Shown: one piece after another, positions 43,434-52,037 of the stretch
How positions within the stretch are numbered: the first letter of the stretch is position 1
How the letters are laid out: every line of letters starts with the position of its first letter
NCBI RefSeq assembly: GCF_030696885.1
Contig: NZ_JAUYRI010000024.1
Span: 186,001-250,000, forward strand
Direction: 5' to 3'
DNA from: Thiobacillus sp.
GTDB lineage: Bacteria > Pseudomonadota > Gammaproteobacteria > Burkholderiales > Thiobacillaceae
DNA: 64,000 bases
Notes under the pieces: generated by a model
What the model saw: the letters and a program-made list of their open reading frames with translations, nothing else
Databases searched by the model: none
Told to the model about the DNA's origin: nothing
Position numbers and translations under genes: made by a program

Positions 43434-44368
43434 ACACGCCGGACCTATCGCGTCCGACCGCGCCGCACGCGGAATGGGCAGTCCGGCCGGAACGCAGCAA
43501 CCAGGCCATGCTGCGCCTGATGACCTGGATCTCCCTGCGTCTGGGGCGCGCCCCCGCCCGGGTCGTGCTGGCCGGCATCAGTTTCTACTTCCTGCTTTTT
43601 GCCCCTGCCGCCAAGGCGGCTTCGCGTGCCTACCTGCGCCGGGCGCTGGAGCGGGAACCGAGCTTTGCCGACCTGTACCGGCACTTTCACAGTTTCGCTT
43701 CCACCATCCATGACCGGGTGTTCATGCTCAATGCGCGCTTCGACCTGTTCGAGGTGGAGGTGCACGGCGAGGACGTCATCCAGGACGTGCTGGCGGCCGG
43801 GCGTGGCGCCATCCTGATGGGCGCGCACATGGGCAGCTTCGAGGCGGTGCGCGCCATCGGCCGCCAGCAGCCCGGCCTCCGGGTGGCGATGGTCATGTAC
43901 GAGGAAAACGCCCGCAAGCTCAATGCCGCGCTCGCCGCCATCAATCCGGCGGCGGTGCAGGACATCATCCCGCTGGGGCAACTCGACTCGATGCTGCGGG
44001 TGCAGGCCTGCCTGGACGAGGGCATGGTGCTCGGCGTGCTGGGCGACCGCACGCTCGGCAGCGATCCGACGCTGCGCGTCCCTTTCCTTGGTGTGGACGC
44101 CGAGTTTCCGCTCGGCCCCATGCGCCTGGCGGCGATGCTGAAGCGCCCCGTGCTGTTCATGAGCGGGCTCTACCTCGGCGGCAATCGCTACGCCATCCAT
44201 TTCGAGCGCCTGGCCGATTTCAGCGCGGTGGAGCGTCCGGGGCGGAATGTCGCCATCGAGGCCGCAGTGCGGGCCTACGCCGTCAGCCTGGCGCGCCATT
44301 GCCGCGCCGCGCCCTACAACTGGTTCAACTTCTTCGACTTCTGGCGCGCCAAGGGCGAGCGCCCATGA
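43430..44368 (+). CDS. LpxL/HtrB-like lysophospholipid acyltransferase
   Basis: A 312-residue acyltransferase of the LpxL/LpxM superfamily. The HX4E motif is HMGSFE (His133, Glu138), followed by GVLGDRTLGSDPTLRVPFLG and a membrane-associated N-terminus (about 45-65). Such enzymes occur in aryl polyene loci and are thought to help attach the pigment to a lipid. Here it follows the dehydratase with a four-base overlap. A lipid A role cannot be excluded. Confidence 0.85.
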   Translation: MNTPDLSRPTAPHAEWAVRPERSNQAMLRLMTWISLRLGRAPARVVLAGISFYFLLFAPAAKAASRAYLRRALEREPSFADLYRHFHSFASTIHDRVFMLNARFDLFEVEVHGEDVIQDVLAAGRGAILMGAHMGSFEAVRAIGRQQPGLRVAMVMYEENARKLNAALAAINPAAVQDIIPLGQLDSMLRVQACLDEGMVLGVLGDRTLGSDPTLRVPFLGVDAEFPLGPMRLAAMLKRPVLFMSGLYLGGNRYAIHFERLADFSAVERPGRNVAIEAAVRAYAVSLARHCRAAPYNWFNFFDFWRAKGERP

Positions 44369-44958
44369 GCCGCTGCGCGCGACGCCGTTCCCGATGGGCC
44401 TGGCTGGCGGGGCTGGTGCTGCTTTGCAGCCACGCTTCGCAGGCCGCGCCGTTCTCCATCGGCCAGCTCATGGACAGCCTGGCGCAGCATCCGCAAGGCG
44501 CGGCGACGTTCACCGAGACCAAATACCTGGCCATCCTCGACCAGCCGGTCGAGTCTTCCGGCGAACTGCTGTTCATCGCGCCGTCGCGCCTGGAAAAGCG
44601 CACGCTGAAGCCGAGACGCGAGTCCATGGTGCTCGACGGCGACACCCTCACGCTGGAACGCGGCCGCCGCAAGCACGTGCTGCAGCTCAAGGACTATCCG
44701 GAAGTGGCCGGCATGATCGAGAGCATCCGCGCCACCCTGGCCGGTGACCGCCAGGCGCTGGAGCGGGTCTACCGCCTGGCGCTTGAAGGCAGCCAGGCCA
44801 GCTGGACCCTGGCGCTGACCCCGCTCGACCCCAAGGTAGGCGCCGTCATCGAGCGCATCCGGATGGAGGGGATCCGGGATGCGGTGCACAGGGTCGAGAT
44901 CCTGCAGGCCGACGGCGACCGTTCGCTGATGCGCATCCAGAAAGTCGAGGCGCCATGA
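44365..44958 (+). CDS. LolA-like outer-membrane lipoprotein carrier
   Basis: A 197-residue exported protein (signal peptide through about residue 28, ASQA) with a LolA-like half-barrel: FSIGQLMDSLAQHPQGAATFTETKYLAILDQPVESSGELLFIAPSRLEKRTLKPR is recognisable in pieces. Paralogues like this are standard in aryl polyene clusters and are believed to carry the pigment lipid across the periplasm. It overlaps its neighbours by four bases on both sides. Confidence 0.88.
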   Translation: MSRCARRRSRWAWLAGLVLLCSHASQAAPFSIGQLMDSLAQHPQGAATFTETKYLAILDQPVESSGELLFIAPSRLEKRTLKPRRESMVLDGDTLTLERGRRKHVLQLKDYPEVAGMIESIRATLAGDRQALERVYRLALEGSQASWTLALTPLDPKVGAVIERIRMEGIRDAVHRVEILQADGDRSLMRIQKVEAP

Positions 44959-47297
44959 CCCGGCGGGGCCGCATCGCCGTTGCCGTGTGGCTGGCCTTGG
45001 TTGCCGTCTGTATCGTGCTGGTCGGCCGCGCCAGTTTTACCGCCGACCTTTCCGCCTTCCTGCCGCGCGCCCCCACTGCGGAACAGCAGTTGCTGGTCGA
45101 TCAGCTCAAATCCGGTATCGGCTCGCGCCTGATCCTGATCGGCATCGAAGGTGGCAGCGCCGCCCAGCGCGCCCAGGCCTCGCAGGCTCTGGCCGCGCGG
45201 CTGCGCACCGATCCGCAGTTTCTGCACACCGCCAACGGCGAAACCATCGGGCTGGACCACGACCGCCAGCTGCTGTTCGATAACCGCTACCTGCTGAGCC
45301 CGGCGGTCAGCCCCGAGCGCTTCAGCGTCGAAGGGCTGGAACTCGCGGTGGCCGATAGCATCGACCTGCTGGCCACCTCGACCGGCCTACTCGAAAAAGC
45401 CCTGCTGCCGCACGACCCGACCGGCGAATTCATGCAGATCCTCGATGCCATCGGCGGGGCAAGCCAGCCGAATGTAATCGACGGGGTGTGGGCCTCGCGC
45501 GATGGGGCGCGCGCCCTGCTGCTGGCGCGCACCCGCGCCGAGGGGTCCGACACCGACGGCCAGGAGCGCGCAGTGGAGGCCATTCGCGCGGCGTTTCAGG
45601 CCAGTGCGCCGGCCGGCCTGCAGCTTGTCCTCACCGGCCCCGGCCCCTTCTCGGTCGAAGCGCGCGCCACCATCAAGAGTGAAGTCGCCATGCTGTCCGG
45701 ACTCGGCACGCTGATCATCATCAGCTTGCTGCTGGCGGTCTATCGTTCGCCGACCGCCCTGCTGCTCGGCCTGCTGCCGGTGCTCACCGGCGCACTGGCC
45801 GGGGCGGCCGCCGTGAGTCTGGGCTTCGGCACGATCCACGGCGCCACCCTGGGCTTCGGCATCGCCCTGATGGGGGAGGCGGTGGATTACGCCATCTATC
45901 TCCTGATGCAGTCCGAGCGCGCGAGCGCGGCCAGCGGGCAGGCCCCGTCCAATTGGGTGGGGACCTTCTGGCCGACCATTCGCCTCGGCGTGCTCACGTC
46001 GGTATTCGGCTTCGCCTCGCTGCTGTTTTCGGGCTTCCCCGGGCTCGCCCAACTTGGTCTGTTTGCTATCGCCGGTCTCGCCACCGCCGCCATCGTCACT
46101 CGCTTCGTGCTGCCGCATCTGCTGCCGTCGACCTTGCGCATCCGCGACGTCTCGGCCTTCGGCACGCGCCTGCAGGGCGGGCTGCCCGCTCTGAGCCGAC
46201 TGCGCTGGCCGCTGATCGGCCTATTCCTGGCGGCGATCGTGGTGCTGGCCACGCAGCGCGAGGGCATGTGGAACGAAGAGCTGGCAGCGCTGAGCCCGGT
46301 GCCGGCCGCCGATCAGGCCGTCGACATGGCGATGCGCGCCGATCTCGGCGCGCCTGACGTGGGCTACATGGTGGTGGTGTCCGCCGCCGGGGCGCAGGCG
46401 GCGCTGGCCGCCAGCGAGCAGGTTGGCCAGCAGTTGCAGGGTCTGGTCGAGGCCGGCGTCATCCAGGGCTTCGAAAGTCCCGCCACCTACCTGCCCAGCA
46501 TCACCACGCAGCAGCAGCGGCTGGCCAGCCTGCCCGAAGCAGTCGAACTGCGCCGGCGTTTCCAGGCGGCCCTGGCCGAGTTGCCGGTGCGGGCCGAGCG
46601 CTTCGAACCTTTTCTTGCCGACGTGGCGGCCGCGCGCCAGCGCGCACCGCTGACCCGCGCCGACATCGAGGGCAGCACGCTGGCGCAGGGCGTGGATGCC
46701 CTGCTGACCGAGACAAACGGGCACTGGACCGCGCTGCTGCCGCTGCGCGCGCTGCCCGATGCCGACCAGCGTATCGATGCGGACACGGTACGTGCCGCAC
46801 TCGCCGCGACGGGACTTGTCGGCGTGTATTTCATCGACATCAAGCGTGAATCGGATCGTCTCTACGCCGACTATCTGCAGGAGGCCCTGCTGCTGTCGCT
46901 GGCGGGTCTGGTCGCCATCGTCGGCCTGCTGCTCTTCGCCACCCGTTCGCCGGCCCGCGTCCTGCGCATCAGCCTGCCGCTGGTCATGGCCGTGGCGGTG
47001 GTCGTTGCCGGGCTGGTCCTGGCCGGCCAGCCGCTGATCATCCTGCACCTGGTGGGCATGCTGCTGATCGTGGCGGTCGGCTCCAACTACGCCCTGTTCT
47101 TCGACCGCGCCGCCGCCGAGGGCCACATCGCGCCGCGCACCCTGGCATCGATGCTGCTGGCGGTCACCACCACCGTCGCCGGTTTCGGCCTGCTCGGCCT
47201 GTCCAGCGTGCCGGTGCTCAACGCCATCGGCATGACCGTTGGCCCCGGCGCCCTCCTTGCGCTGCTGTTTTCCGCCATCCTGGCGCGCCGTCCATGA
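44955..47297 (+). CDS. MMPL/RND-family exporter of the polyene locus
   Basis: A 780-residue membrane transporter with two repeats: a single helix near 9-25, a periplasmic domain to ~225, a helix bundle (about 230-385), a second helix near 420, another periplasmic region and a final bundle (about 630-775). It belongs to the MMPL-type predicted exporters of aryl polyene clusters, which probably extract the pigment lipid from the inner membrane and hand it to the LolA-like protein encoded just upstream. It is far from AcrB-type pumps in length and motifs. Confidence 0.88.
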   Translation: MTRRGRIAVAVWLALVAVCIVLVGRASFTADLSAFLPRAPTAEQQLLVDQLKSGIGSRLILIGIEGGSAAQRAQASQALAARLRTDPQFLHTANGETIGLDHDRQLLFDNRYLLSPAVSPERFSVEGLELAVADSIDLLATSTGLLEKALLPHDPTGEFMQILDAIGGASQPNVIDGVWASRDGARALLLARTRAEGSDTDGQERAVEAIRAAFQASAPAGLQLVLTGPGPFSVEARATIKSEVAMLSGLGTLIIISLLLAVYRSPTALLLGLLPVLTGALAGAAAVSLGFGTIHGATLGFGIALMGEAVDYAIYLLMQSERASAASGQAPSNWVGTFWPTIRLGVLTSVFGFASLLFSGFPGLAQLGLFAIAGLATAAIVTRFVLPHLLPSTLRIRDVSAFGTRLQGGLPALSRLRWPLIGLFLAAIVVLATQREGMWNEELAALSPVPAADQAVDMAMRADLGAPDVGYMVVVSAAGAQAALAASEQVGQQLQGLVEAGVIQGFESPATYLPSITTQQQRLASLPEAVELRRRFQAALAELPVRAERFEPFLADVAAARQRAPLTRADIEGSTLAQGVDALLTETNGHWTALLPLRALPDADQRIDADTVRAALAATGLVGVYFIDIKRESDRLYADYLQEALLLSLAGLVAIVGLLLFATRSPARVLRISLPLVMAVAVVVAGLVLAGQPLIILHLVGMLLIVAVGSNYALFFDRAAAEGHIAPRTLASMLLAVTTTVAGFGLLGLSSVPVLNAIGMTVGPGALLALLFSAILARRP

Positions 47298-48115
47298 CAC
47301 CGATGCCCCGCCGCTGGCGCCCGACACCGCTGCTCTGGCTGACGTTCGCGCTGCACCTCGGCGTGCTGGGGCTGCTGCTTTGGCACCCCGCGCAGTGGCT
47401 TGCATGGCTGGGCATTCTGGTTGCCAATCACCTGCTGCTCACCGCCGTCGGCCTGTGGCCGCGCAGCCGGGCCCTCGGCCCCAACTGGCTGCGGCTGCCC
47501 GAGGCCGCGACCGGGGCGGGCCAGATCGCGATCACCATCGACGACGGCCCTGATCCCACAGTGACGCCGCAGGTGCTCGACCTGCTCGACCGCTACCAGG
47601 CGCGCGCGAGCTTCTTCTGCATCGGCACGCAGGCCGAACGTTATCCCGAGCTGTGCCGCGAGATCGTCCGCCGCGGGCACGCCGTGGAAAACCACAGCCA
47701 GCACCACTATCACCACTTTTCCCTCTTCGGCCCCGGCCGCATGGCACGGGAAATCGACGCCGGGCAAGACACCCTGAACCGCATCAGCGGCCAGCCGCCG
47801 CTGTTCTTCCGTCCCACTGCCGGGCTGCGCAATCCCTTTCTCGACCATGTGCTGGCGCGCCGCGGCCTCACGCTGGCGAGTTGGACCCGGCGCGGCTTCG
47901 ACACCCGCTGCGGCGATGCCGACAAGGTGGCCCGGCGCCTCGTCCGACAGTTCACGGCTGGCGACATCCTGCTGCTGCACGATGGCCACGCCGCGCGCAC
48001 CGCCGACGGCACGCCGGTCATCCTGGCAGTGCTGCCGCAGGTGCTTGACGCTGCACAGGCGCAAGGTCTGCACAGCGTCACGCTCCGTTCCACGCTTTCC
48101 TCCCCTGCCTCATGA
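47294..48115 (+). CDS. Polysaccharide deacetylase-fold protein
   Basis: A 273-residue protein with two N-terminal membrane helices (about 13-50) and a NodB-type deacetylase domain. Metal and catalytic motifs are present: TIDDGPDPTVTP, the HSQHH metal pair in VENHSQHH, FFRPTAGLRNP and a late LLLHDGH. NodB-like enzymes remove N- or O-acyl groups from sugars; here the substrate may be a sugar or lipid head group of the pigment. It is coupled by four-base overlaps on both sides. Confidence 0.86.
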   Translation: MTPMPRRWRPTPLLWLTFALHLGVLGLLLWHPAQWLAWLGILVANHLLLTAVGLWPRSRALGPNWLRLPEAATGAGQIAITIDDGPDPTVTPQVLDLLDRYQARASFFCIGTQAERYPELCREIVRRGHAVENHSQHHYHHFSLFGPGRMAREIDAGQDTLNRISGQPPLFFRPTAGLRNPFLDHVLARRGLTLASWTRRGFDTRCGDADKVARRLVRQFTAGDILLLHDGHAARTADGTPVILAVLPQVLDAAQAQGLHSVTLRSTLSSPAS

Positions 48116-48831
48116 ACCTCAGTCCGTCCACGCTTCGCCAGCGCCTCGTCGACCTTGCCAGCGCGCGCTACCGCGCCGCGGGGCGTTTCGCCTACCACTT
48201 CGCCCGCGGCAAACTCGGCGGCGACCCGATGTTTCTGAGCCTGCTCGAACGTGGCCTAATACCCGACCAGGCGCGCATCCTCGATCTGGGTTGCGGCCAA
48301 GGCCTGCTCGCGGCCTGGTTGCTGGCCGCCCGTCAAAGCTACGAGGCCGGGGAGTGGCTAACCGGCTGGCCAGCCCCCGGACAGCCGACGGACATCCGCG
48401 GCGTCGATTTGCTGGCGAGCGACATCCAGCGTGCGCAGAGCGCCCTCGGTGCGCCGGCCCGCTTTGAGCAGGGCGACATGCGCCAGGTGGACTTCGGCCA
48501 GGCTGACGTCGTGGTGATCATGGATGTGCTGCACTACGTCGACCTCCCGGCGCAGGACGACGTGTTACGCCGGGTGCGCGCCGCCTTGCCGGCCAACGGG
48601 CTGTTCATCACCCGGGTCGGCGATGCCGGCGCCGGCATCGCCTTCAAGCTCAGCAACTGGGTTGATCGCACCGTCGCCTTCTTCCGCGGCAACGGTCTGC
48701 CGCCCACCCATGGTCGTCCGCTGAGTGAATGGAAGCGGGTGCTGGAGTCACTCGGCTTCCGCGTCGAGACCGCCGGCATGAACGGCGGCCTGCCGTTCGC
48801 CAATGTCATGCTGATTGCCCGGCTGGGCTAA
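48112..48831 (+). CDS. Class I SAM-dependent methyltransferase
   Basis: A 239-residue methyltransferase with motif I ILDLGCGQGLL at 57-66, a later GVDLLASDIQRAQ and VVIMDVLHYVDLP. It probably methylates the aryl head (O- or C-methylation is common in aryl polyenes). A second methyltransferase of different subfamily lies in the leftward arm. It overlaps the deacetylase gene by four bases. Confidence 0.84.
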   Translation: MNLSPSTLRQRLVDLASARYRAAGRFAYHFARGKLGGDPMFLSLLERGLIPDQARILDLGCGQGLLAAWLLAARQSYEAGEWLTGWPAPGQPTDIRGVDLLASDIQRAQSALGAPARFEQGDMRQVDFGQADVVVIMDVLHYVDLPAQDDVLRRVRAALPANGLFITRVGDAGAGIAFKLSNWVDRTVAFFRGNGLPPTHGRPLSEWKRVLESLGFRVETAGMNGGLPFANVMLIARLG

Positions 48832-48863
48832 AATCCGCCGGCGAATTCCTCCACATTAAAACA

Positions 48864-50060
48864 GTGACGCCGCTCCAGCTCTCCCATTTCACCACTGCAA
48901 GCTGCCTGGGCCACGGCCTGGCGGCGACGCTGGCCGCCTTGCGCGCGCAGCAGAGTGGGCTCACGCCCTGCGCATTCGAGACGGTGACGGACCTGCACAC
49001 CTATATCGGCGAGGTGGCCGGCCTCGACCCAACGGCTTTGCCGGTGCGCCTCGCCGACTACGAATGTCGCAACAACCGTCTCGCCTGGCTGGGACTGCAG
49101 CAGGACGGCTTCAGCGATGCCGTCGGCGCCGCCGTCGCCCGCTACGGCCGGCGGCGGGTGGGTGTGCTGCTCGGCACCAGCACTTCCGGCATCCTGGAGA
49201 CTGAACAGGCGTTTCGCCATCGTGATCCGGCAAGCGGCGCCCTGCCGGACGACTTCCACTATCGCACCACCCACAACACCTATTCGGTAGCCGACTTCGT
49301 GCGCACCGCCTTCAAGCTGGAAGGGCCGGCCGTGGTGGTCTCCACCGCCTGCTCGTCGAGCGCCAAGGTGTTTGCCTCGGCGGCGCGGATGATCGCTGCC
49401 GGCGTGATCGACGCCGCCATCGTCGGCGGCGTCGACTCGCTGTGCCTCACCACGCTGTACGGCTTCAATTCGCTGGAACTGCTTTCGCCCGGGCCCTGCC
49501 GCCCCTACGACGTGGACCGCAACGGCCTCTCCATCGGCGAGGCGGCCGCCTTCATTTTGCTGGAGCGTCCGGCCGACAGCCTCGACGCCGATGCCGTGCT
49601 GCTCTTGGGCGCGGGCGAATCGAGCGATGCCCACCACATGTCGTCGCCGCATCCGGAAGGTCTGGGCGCGCGCATGGCGATGGCCGCCGCGCTGAAGGCG
49701 GCGGGCCTGCAACCGGCCGACATCGACTACATCAACCTGCACGGCACCGCGACACCAAGCAACGACGCGGCCGAGGGCAGGGCGGTTGCGGCGGTGTTCG
49801 GCAACACCGTGCCCTGCAGTTCCACCAAGGGCGCGACCGGCCACACCCTTGGCGCGGCCGGCGGCGTGGAAGCGGTCATCAGCGCGCTGGCGCTGCAGCA
49901 CGGCTTTTTGCCGGGCGGGGTCAACACCCGTTGCGTCGACCCGGACATTCCCGTCCAGTACCTGACCGCGAACCGGGAAGCCGCGCCGCGCCGGGTGCTC
50001 AGCAACTCCTTCGGTTTCGGCGGCACCAATTGCAGCCTGATCCTGGGGCGCGCAGCATGA
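48864..50060 (+). CDS. 3-oxoacyl-ACP synthase (KS-alpha) for polyene elongation
   Basis: A 398-residue FabF-type ketosynthase. The catalytic triad is complete: Cys163 (STACSSSAKV), His293 (NLHGTATPSND) and His327 (GATGHTLGAAGG), and it ends with SFGFGGTNCSLIL. It condenses malonyl-ACP with the growing chain. The start is GTG at 48864; the frame is open upstream into the methyltransferase gene but lacks homology there. It is followed directly by a ketosynthase-like partner, forming a heterodimer-type pair. Confidence 0.92.
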   Translation: MTPLQLSHFTTASCLGHGLAATLAALRAQQSGLTPCAFETVTDLHTYIGEVAGLDPTALPVRLADYECRNNRLAWLGLQQDGFSDAVGAAVARYGRRRVGVLLGTSTSGILETEQAFRHRDPASGALPDDFHYRTTHNTYSVADFVRTAFKLEGPAVVVSTACSSSAKVFASAARMIAAGVIDAAIVGGVDSLCLTTLYGFNSLELLSPGPCRPYDVDRNGLSIGEAAAFILLERPADSLDADAVLLLGAGESSDAHHMSSPHPEGLGARMAMAAALKAAGLQPADIDYINLHGTATPSNDAAEGRAVAAVFGNTVPCSSTKGATGHTLGAAGGVEAVISALALQHGFLPGGVNTRCVDPDIPVQYLTANREAAPRRVLSNSFGFGGTNCSLILGRAA

Positions 50061-50866
50061 GCCAGGACGTGAAGCTCGCCGCCTATCTCGACGGCATCGG
50101 CCTGGTCGGCCCGGGGCTCGACAACTGGCTCGCAGCGCGGCCGATTCTGGCGGGCGCCGTCCCCTATGAATCGCGTCCCCTCGCCGTGGCCGCGCCGCAG
50201 TCGCTGCCGCCGGCCGAGCGCCGCCGCACCGGCGTCGCGATCAAGGTCGCGCTGGCGGTGGGACAGGAGGCCTGCGCCAACGGGCAACTCGATGCCCGCC
50301 AACTGGCCGCGGTGTTTTCCTCCTCCGGCGCCGACAACGACAACTGCGACGCGATCTGCAAGGTGCTGGCTTCCGACGATCGGAGTATCTCGCCGACCCG
50401 ATTTCACAACTCGGTGCACAACGCCCCGGCCGGCTACTGGGGCATCGCCTCCGGCGCCATGACCCCGGCCACGGTGCTGTGCGCCCATGACGGCAGCTTC
50501 GGCGCAGGACTCCTGGAGGCCATGACCCAGGTCGCGATAGACCGCTGCGGCACGCTGCTGATCGCCTACGACATGCCCTATCCCGAGCCGCTGCACGCCA
50601 AGCGCCCGCTCCCCGCCGCTTTCGGCATCGCGCTGGCGCTGATGCCTGAACGCAGCGCGCACTCGCTGGCGCGGATCGAACTCAGCCTCGTCGACGCCGA
50701 ATCCGCTGCGCTGGCCGAGCCCGAGCTCGAAGCGCTGCGCCGCGCCATTCCCGCCGCGCGCGGCTTGCCGCTGCTGCAGGCCATTGCATGCGGGGCGGGC
50801 GGCCGGGTCGTGCTGGACTATCTGGCGCCGCTCAGTCTGGCGGTGGAGATCGAGCTATGCCGCTAG
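50057..50866 (+). CDS. Ketosynthase-like chain-length-factor partner
   Basis: A 269-residue protein resembling the N-terminal part of ketosynthases (beta-ketoacyl synthase-like family). It has PTRFHNSVHNAPAGYWGIASGAM and LCAHDGSFGAGLLEAM but no CSS active-site cysteine motif, so it is probably non-condensing. Such proteins pair with the active ketosynthase in aryl polyene synthases and may set chain length. It overlaps the neighbours by 4 and 10 bases. Confidence 0.85.
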   Translation: MSQDVKLAAYLDGIGLVGPGLDNWLAARPILAGAVPYESRPLAVAAPQSLPPAERRRTGVAIKVALAVGQEACANGQLDARQLAAVFSSSGADNDNCDAICKVLASDDRSISPTRFHNSVHNAPAGYWGIASGAMTPATVLCAHDGSFGAGLLEAMTQVAIDRCGTLLIAYDMPYPEPLHAKRPLPAAFGIALALMPERSAHSLARIELSLVDAESAALAEPELEALRRAIPAARGLPLLQAIACGAGGRVVLDYLAPLSLAVEIELCR

Positions 50867-51321
50867 ACCGTGCCTGGCTGCTGGCCCACCTGCCGCACCA
50901 GGGCAGCATGTGCCTGCTCGATGCCGTCACCGACTGGGATGGCCAGCGCATCCGCTGCATTGCGACGAGCCACCGCGACGCCGCCAACCCGCTGCGCGCG
51001 CATGGCCGACTGGGCGCGGCCTGCGGCATCGAGTACGCCGCGCAGGCGATGGCCGCCCACGGCGCGTTGCTGGCGGCGACCGACGACGCGCCGCGCGCCG
51101 GCTATCTGGCCAGCCTGCGCGGGGTCGAACTGCATGCCCTGCGGCTGGACGATATCGCTGCCGACCTTGAGATCGAGGCGGAACGCCTGTCCGGCGATGA
51201 CAACACCATTCTTTACGGCTTTCGCGTCAGCGCTACCGGCCGCGAATTGCTCAGTGGCCGCGCCATCGTGATACTGGATGCGGCGGCGCGGGATGCCGGC
51301 CATTCAGGAGACCCAACATGA
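50857..51321 (+). CDS. Second hot-dog protein (ApeP-like dehydratase)
   Basis: A 154-residue hot-dog protein opening LLAHLPHQGSMCLLDAVTDWD, a FabZ-like N-terminus, with AACGIEYAAQAMAAHGALL as central helix. Aryl polyene loci carry two such proteins with divergent sequences; at least one completes dehydration, and the other may help chain geometry. It overlaps the ketoreductase gene by four bases. Confidence 0.82.
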   Translation: MPLDRAWLLAHLPHQGSMCLLDAVTDWDGQRIRCIATSHRDAANPLRAHGRLGAACGIEYAAQAMAAHGALLAATDDAPRAGYLASLRGVELHALRLDDIAADLEIEAERLSGDDNTILYGFRVSATGRELLSGRAIVILDAAARDAGHSGDPT

Positions 51322-52037
51322 AACGTGCGCTGGTTACCGGCGGCAGCGGCGGCATCGGCTCGGCGATTTGCCGCCGCCTCGCCGCGGACGGCTGTTACGT
51401 CTACATTCACGCCAACCGCAATCTGACGAAAGCGCAGGCGCTGGCCGATGAAATCAAAACGGGCGGCGGCCAGGCCGAAGCCATCGCCTTCGACGTCACC
51501 GACGCCGCGGCCAGTCGCGCGGTACTGGAGGCGCTGGTCGCCGACACCCCGATCCAGGTGCTGGTGAACAACGCCGGCATCCACAACGACGCCGTCTTCC
51601 CCGGCATGAGCGCGGCGCAGTGGCACGGCGTGCTGGAGGTCTCGCTTTCCGGCTTCTTCAACGTCACCCAGCCGCTGACGATGCCGATGCTGCGCAGCCG
51701 CTGGGGACGCATCATCAACATCACCTCCATCGCCGGGATCACCGGCAACCGCGGCCAGGTCAACTACGCTGCCGCCAAGGGCGCCTTGCACGCCGCGACC
51801 AAGTCGCTGTCGCTGGAACTCGCCAGCCGCGGCGTAACGGTCAATGCCGTGGCGACGGGCATCATCCAAACCGAAATGATCGTAGGCGTATTCGAGGCCA
51901 AGGCCATCGAAAGTTTGGTGCCGATGAAGCGCGCCGGGCGGGCGGACGAAGTGGCGAACCTGGTGAGTTTTCTCGCCTCCGAGCAGGCGAGCTACATCAG
52001 CGGCCAGATCATCTCGGTCAACGGCGGAATGATTTGA
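51318..52037 (+). CDS. 3-oxoacyl-ACP reductase, FabG-like
   Basis: A 239-residue short-chain dehydrogenase. The NADPH site is TGGSGGIG at 7-14; the catalytic Ser137, Tyr150 and Lys154 are all present (NITSIAG, VNYAAAKG), and NNAGIHND is the family mark. It reduces 3-oxoacyl intermediates on the carrier protein. The stop is embedded in the next start (TTGA). Confidence 0.92.
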   Translation: MKRALVTGGSGGIGSAICRRLAADGCYVYIHANRNLTKAQALADEIKTGGGQAEAIAFDVTDAAASRAVLEALVADTPIQVLVNNAGIHNDAVFPGMSAAQWHGVLEVSLSGFFNVTQPLTMPMLRSRWGRIINITSIAGITGNRGQVNYAAAKGALHAATKSLSLELASRGVTVNAVATGIIQTEMIVGVFEAKAIESLVPMKRAGRADEVANLVSFLASEQASYISGQIISVNGGMI